DNA of 64,000 nt from Parietichytrium sp. I65-24A (Eukaryota; Sar; Bigyra; Thraustochytrida; Thraustochytriidae), in contig BLSF01000054.1 of the NCBI GenBank assembly GCA_012862575.1, positions 242,762 through 306,761 on the forward strand, written 5' to 3'. The notes below the pieces were generated by a model. It was not told where the DNA came from and searched no databases. It worked only from the letters and a program-made list of their open reading frames with translations. The translations under genes were made by a program, and so were the position numbers. Positions 62,943-64,000 of this stretch are shown here, piece by piece; position 1 is the first letter of the stretch; each line of letters opens with the position of its first letter.

Positions 62943-63593
62943 TCTCGAAAACTCTCAAAAATCTTACAAAACAAACGCACACACACGAACACGCGAACAA
63001 AGACAGAGACAGACACAGAGACCAGGACAAATGCATGCAACTGCTTTCAAATCACATACACATACACATACAAATACACATGCGCAAATGGACACTTTCG
63101 AGAACGGTGGCCAAGAAGCAATCAGATTTCACCAGCCCAAAGTCAAACAAGCTCAAGCTTCTTGGGCTCGAAGAGCAATCTCAAACAGTGTCTGTCTTCT
63201 CTGCAAAGCAATTAAAAGTATATTCCAGAGGATCGTGCCTGCACCTTCTCGTCTATTTCTTTCGCTTCTCACACTTGAATCTGCGCCACATCGTCTTACG
63301 TTGTGGCTCGGTTACCGCGATCCCAGTGTCCGAGGACACCTATTATTGCCGTTACGTATGTATTTTCCGAGTCGAAACGAGTTTCCCTTCGAGAGTGACT
63401 GACACTCGGGTTGGCGCTCGCTATGAATTCGGGTAGGGGTGGTATAACGATCAACGAAGCCTTCTCCGCGGAATTCTGAACGGTCAATGAACAATGAGCT
63501 GCTCCTTTTTCGGCTGGGCCATGGAACGCATCACGAATCGCGATCAAAAGGAGCCTTAAAGGAACAACCTGGCAGTGGTAGAGTGTACTATAG
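62943..63593. other. Intergenic upstream of the IQ-motif gene
   Basis: CA-rich run at about 63045-63085 (ACACATACACATACA). Open frames here have repetitive or irregular composition. No gene accepted. Confidence 0.45.
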
Positions 63594-63914
63594 TTTAACA
63601 GAATCAATAATTCAGAAGCTTTGTTGTCTATTAATACTTTTTATGGCTCGGCTGTTCGTGAGACGGTGTCGACGAGTGAGATGGTCAGGAAAGAGCTGGG
63701 GTCATTGTTTGAAGATAATGGCGCCAGAGGTGCTTTGATTGCGCTTGGATGGATGTCTCCTTCTCAAAATGCAACAACTTTCGCCAAGTTCAACGTGAAC
63801 CAGGGTATGGTTGATGCAGCGAGGAATTTCAAGATTCATTTTTATCAAGGATCGAAATATCGTTTTGCCGATCACGAATGTACGAACCCGGGGAACGATG
63901 TTTGCTGTTTGTAG
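63594..63914 (+). CDS. Possible terminal exon or gene fragment
   Basis: An open stretch of about 106 codons ends at TAG 63912-63914. From about 63612 on it reads like a real protein (NTFYGSAVRETVSTSEM, FEDNGARGALIALGWMSPS, KIHFYQGSKYRFADHEC) and ends in a Cys-containing tail (NPGNDVCCL). The only ATG in a sensible place is 63681, which would cut off part of this, so either an upstream exon is missing or it is a remnant. TATAG at 63589-63593 could be an acceptor. I recognise no family. It may be a truncated secreted protein. Confidence 0.35.
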   Translation, partial: FNRINNSEALLSINTFYGSAVRETVSTSEMVRKELGSLFEDNGARGALIALGWMSPSQNATTFAKFNVNQGMVDAARNFKIHFYQGSKYRFADHECTNPGNDVCCL

Positions 63915-64000
63915 GTTAGGTTAACTTCATTTTGAATCTCCAACAACAAACAAAAACTACAGCTCGGAAATAGAAAGTAAAGAAGGGAAATGGAGGCCTA
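63915..64000. other. Window end, no gene
   Basis: Short A-rich 3' sequence; nothing recognised. Confidence 0.4.

Overview
The window looks like nuclear DNA of a free-living, flagellated protist with few introns. Most genes are one long exon. Only three genes need introns to read through, five introns in all. These are GT-AG, 70-139 bp long, start GTAAGT, and carry a CTGAC-like branch site 17-24 bases before the acceptor. Genes lie on both strands, often tail to tail with under 200 bp between stops. POC1 and a MOK-type kinase point to centrioles and a flagellum. The mix suggests a stramenopile-like lineage, perhaps a labyrinthulomycete. That placement is an inference and is weak. I found no rRNA, tRNA, CRISPR, viral or transposon genes.

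Layout. 0-6.6 kb: two tandem copies of a secreted, probably GPI-anchored RCC1-like repeat protein; the first copy is cut by the window edge. 7.7-19 kb: MOK kinase, BolA, a His-rich zinc transporter (CDF), glucose-6-phosphate 1-epimerase, SmD1 and a single-pass membrane protein. 19-21.9 kb: a gene-poor stretch. 21.9-32.1 kb: an RS-rich protein, POC1, an unknown multi-pass membrane protein, a small zinc-finger protein broken by an assembly join at a single N, and a myristoylated PP2C. 32.1-39.7 kb: two weak hypothetical ORFs, a bacterial-type SulP anion transporter and a diphthine-ammonia ligase. 39.7-47.3 kb: a giant EF-hand protein (about 2,433 aa) made of eleven calcineurin-B/NCS-like modules. 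47.4-63.9 kb: an SLC5-type symporter, a small lipid-anchored protein, a WW protein, a mitochondrial ferredoxin, glutathione reductase, a Pol5/MYBBP1A protein, an IQ-motif protein and a possible terminal exon.

Themes. BolA and the adrenodoxin-type ferredoxin belong to iron-sulfur handling. Glutathione reductase keeps the glutathione pool used there. SmD1, the RS protein and the WW protein fit RNA splicing. Pol5 acts in rRNA synthesis and DPH6 in eEF2 modification. Most of these are single housekeeping genes with no sign of co-regulation.

Two parts stand out. The giant EF-hand protein appears to have grown by repeated duplication of a whole four-EF-hand unit. The RCC1-like pair has near-identical 3' flanks but clustered amino acid changes at the repeat tips, which suggests a diversifying cell-surface family. 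Starts given here are the first in-frame ATG that fits each family; many longer open frames begin with GTG, TTG or have no ATG and were trimmed.
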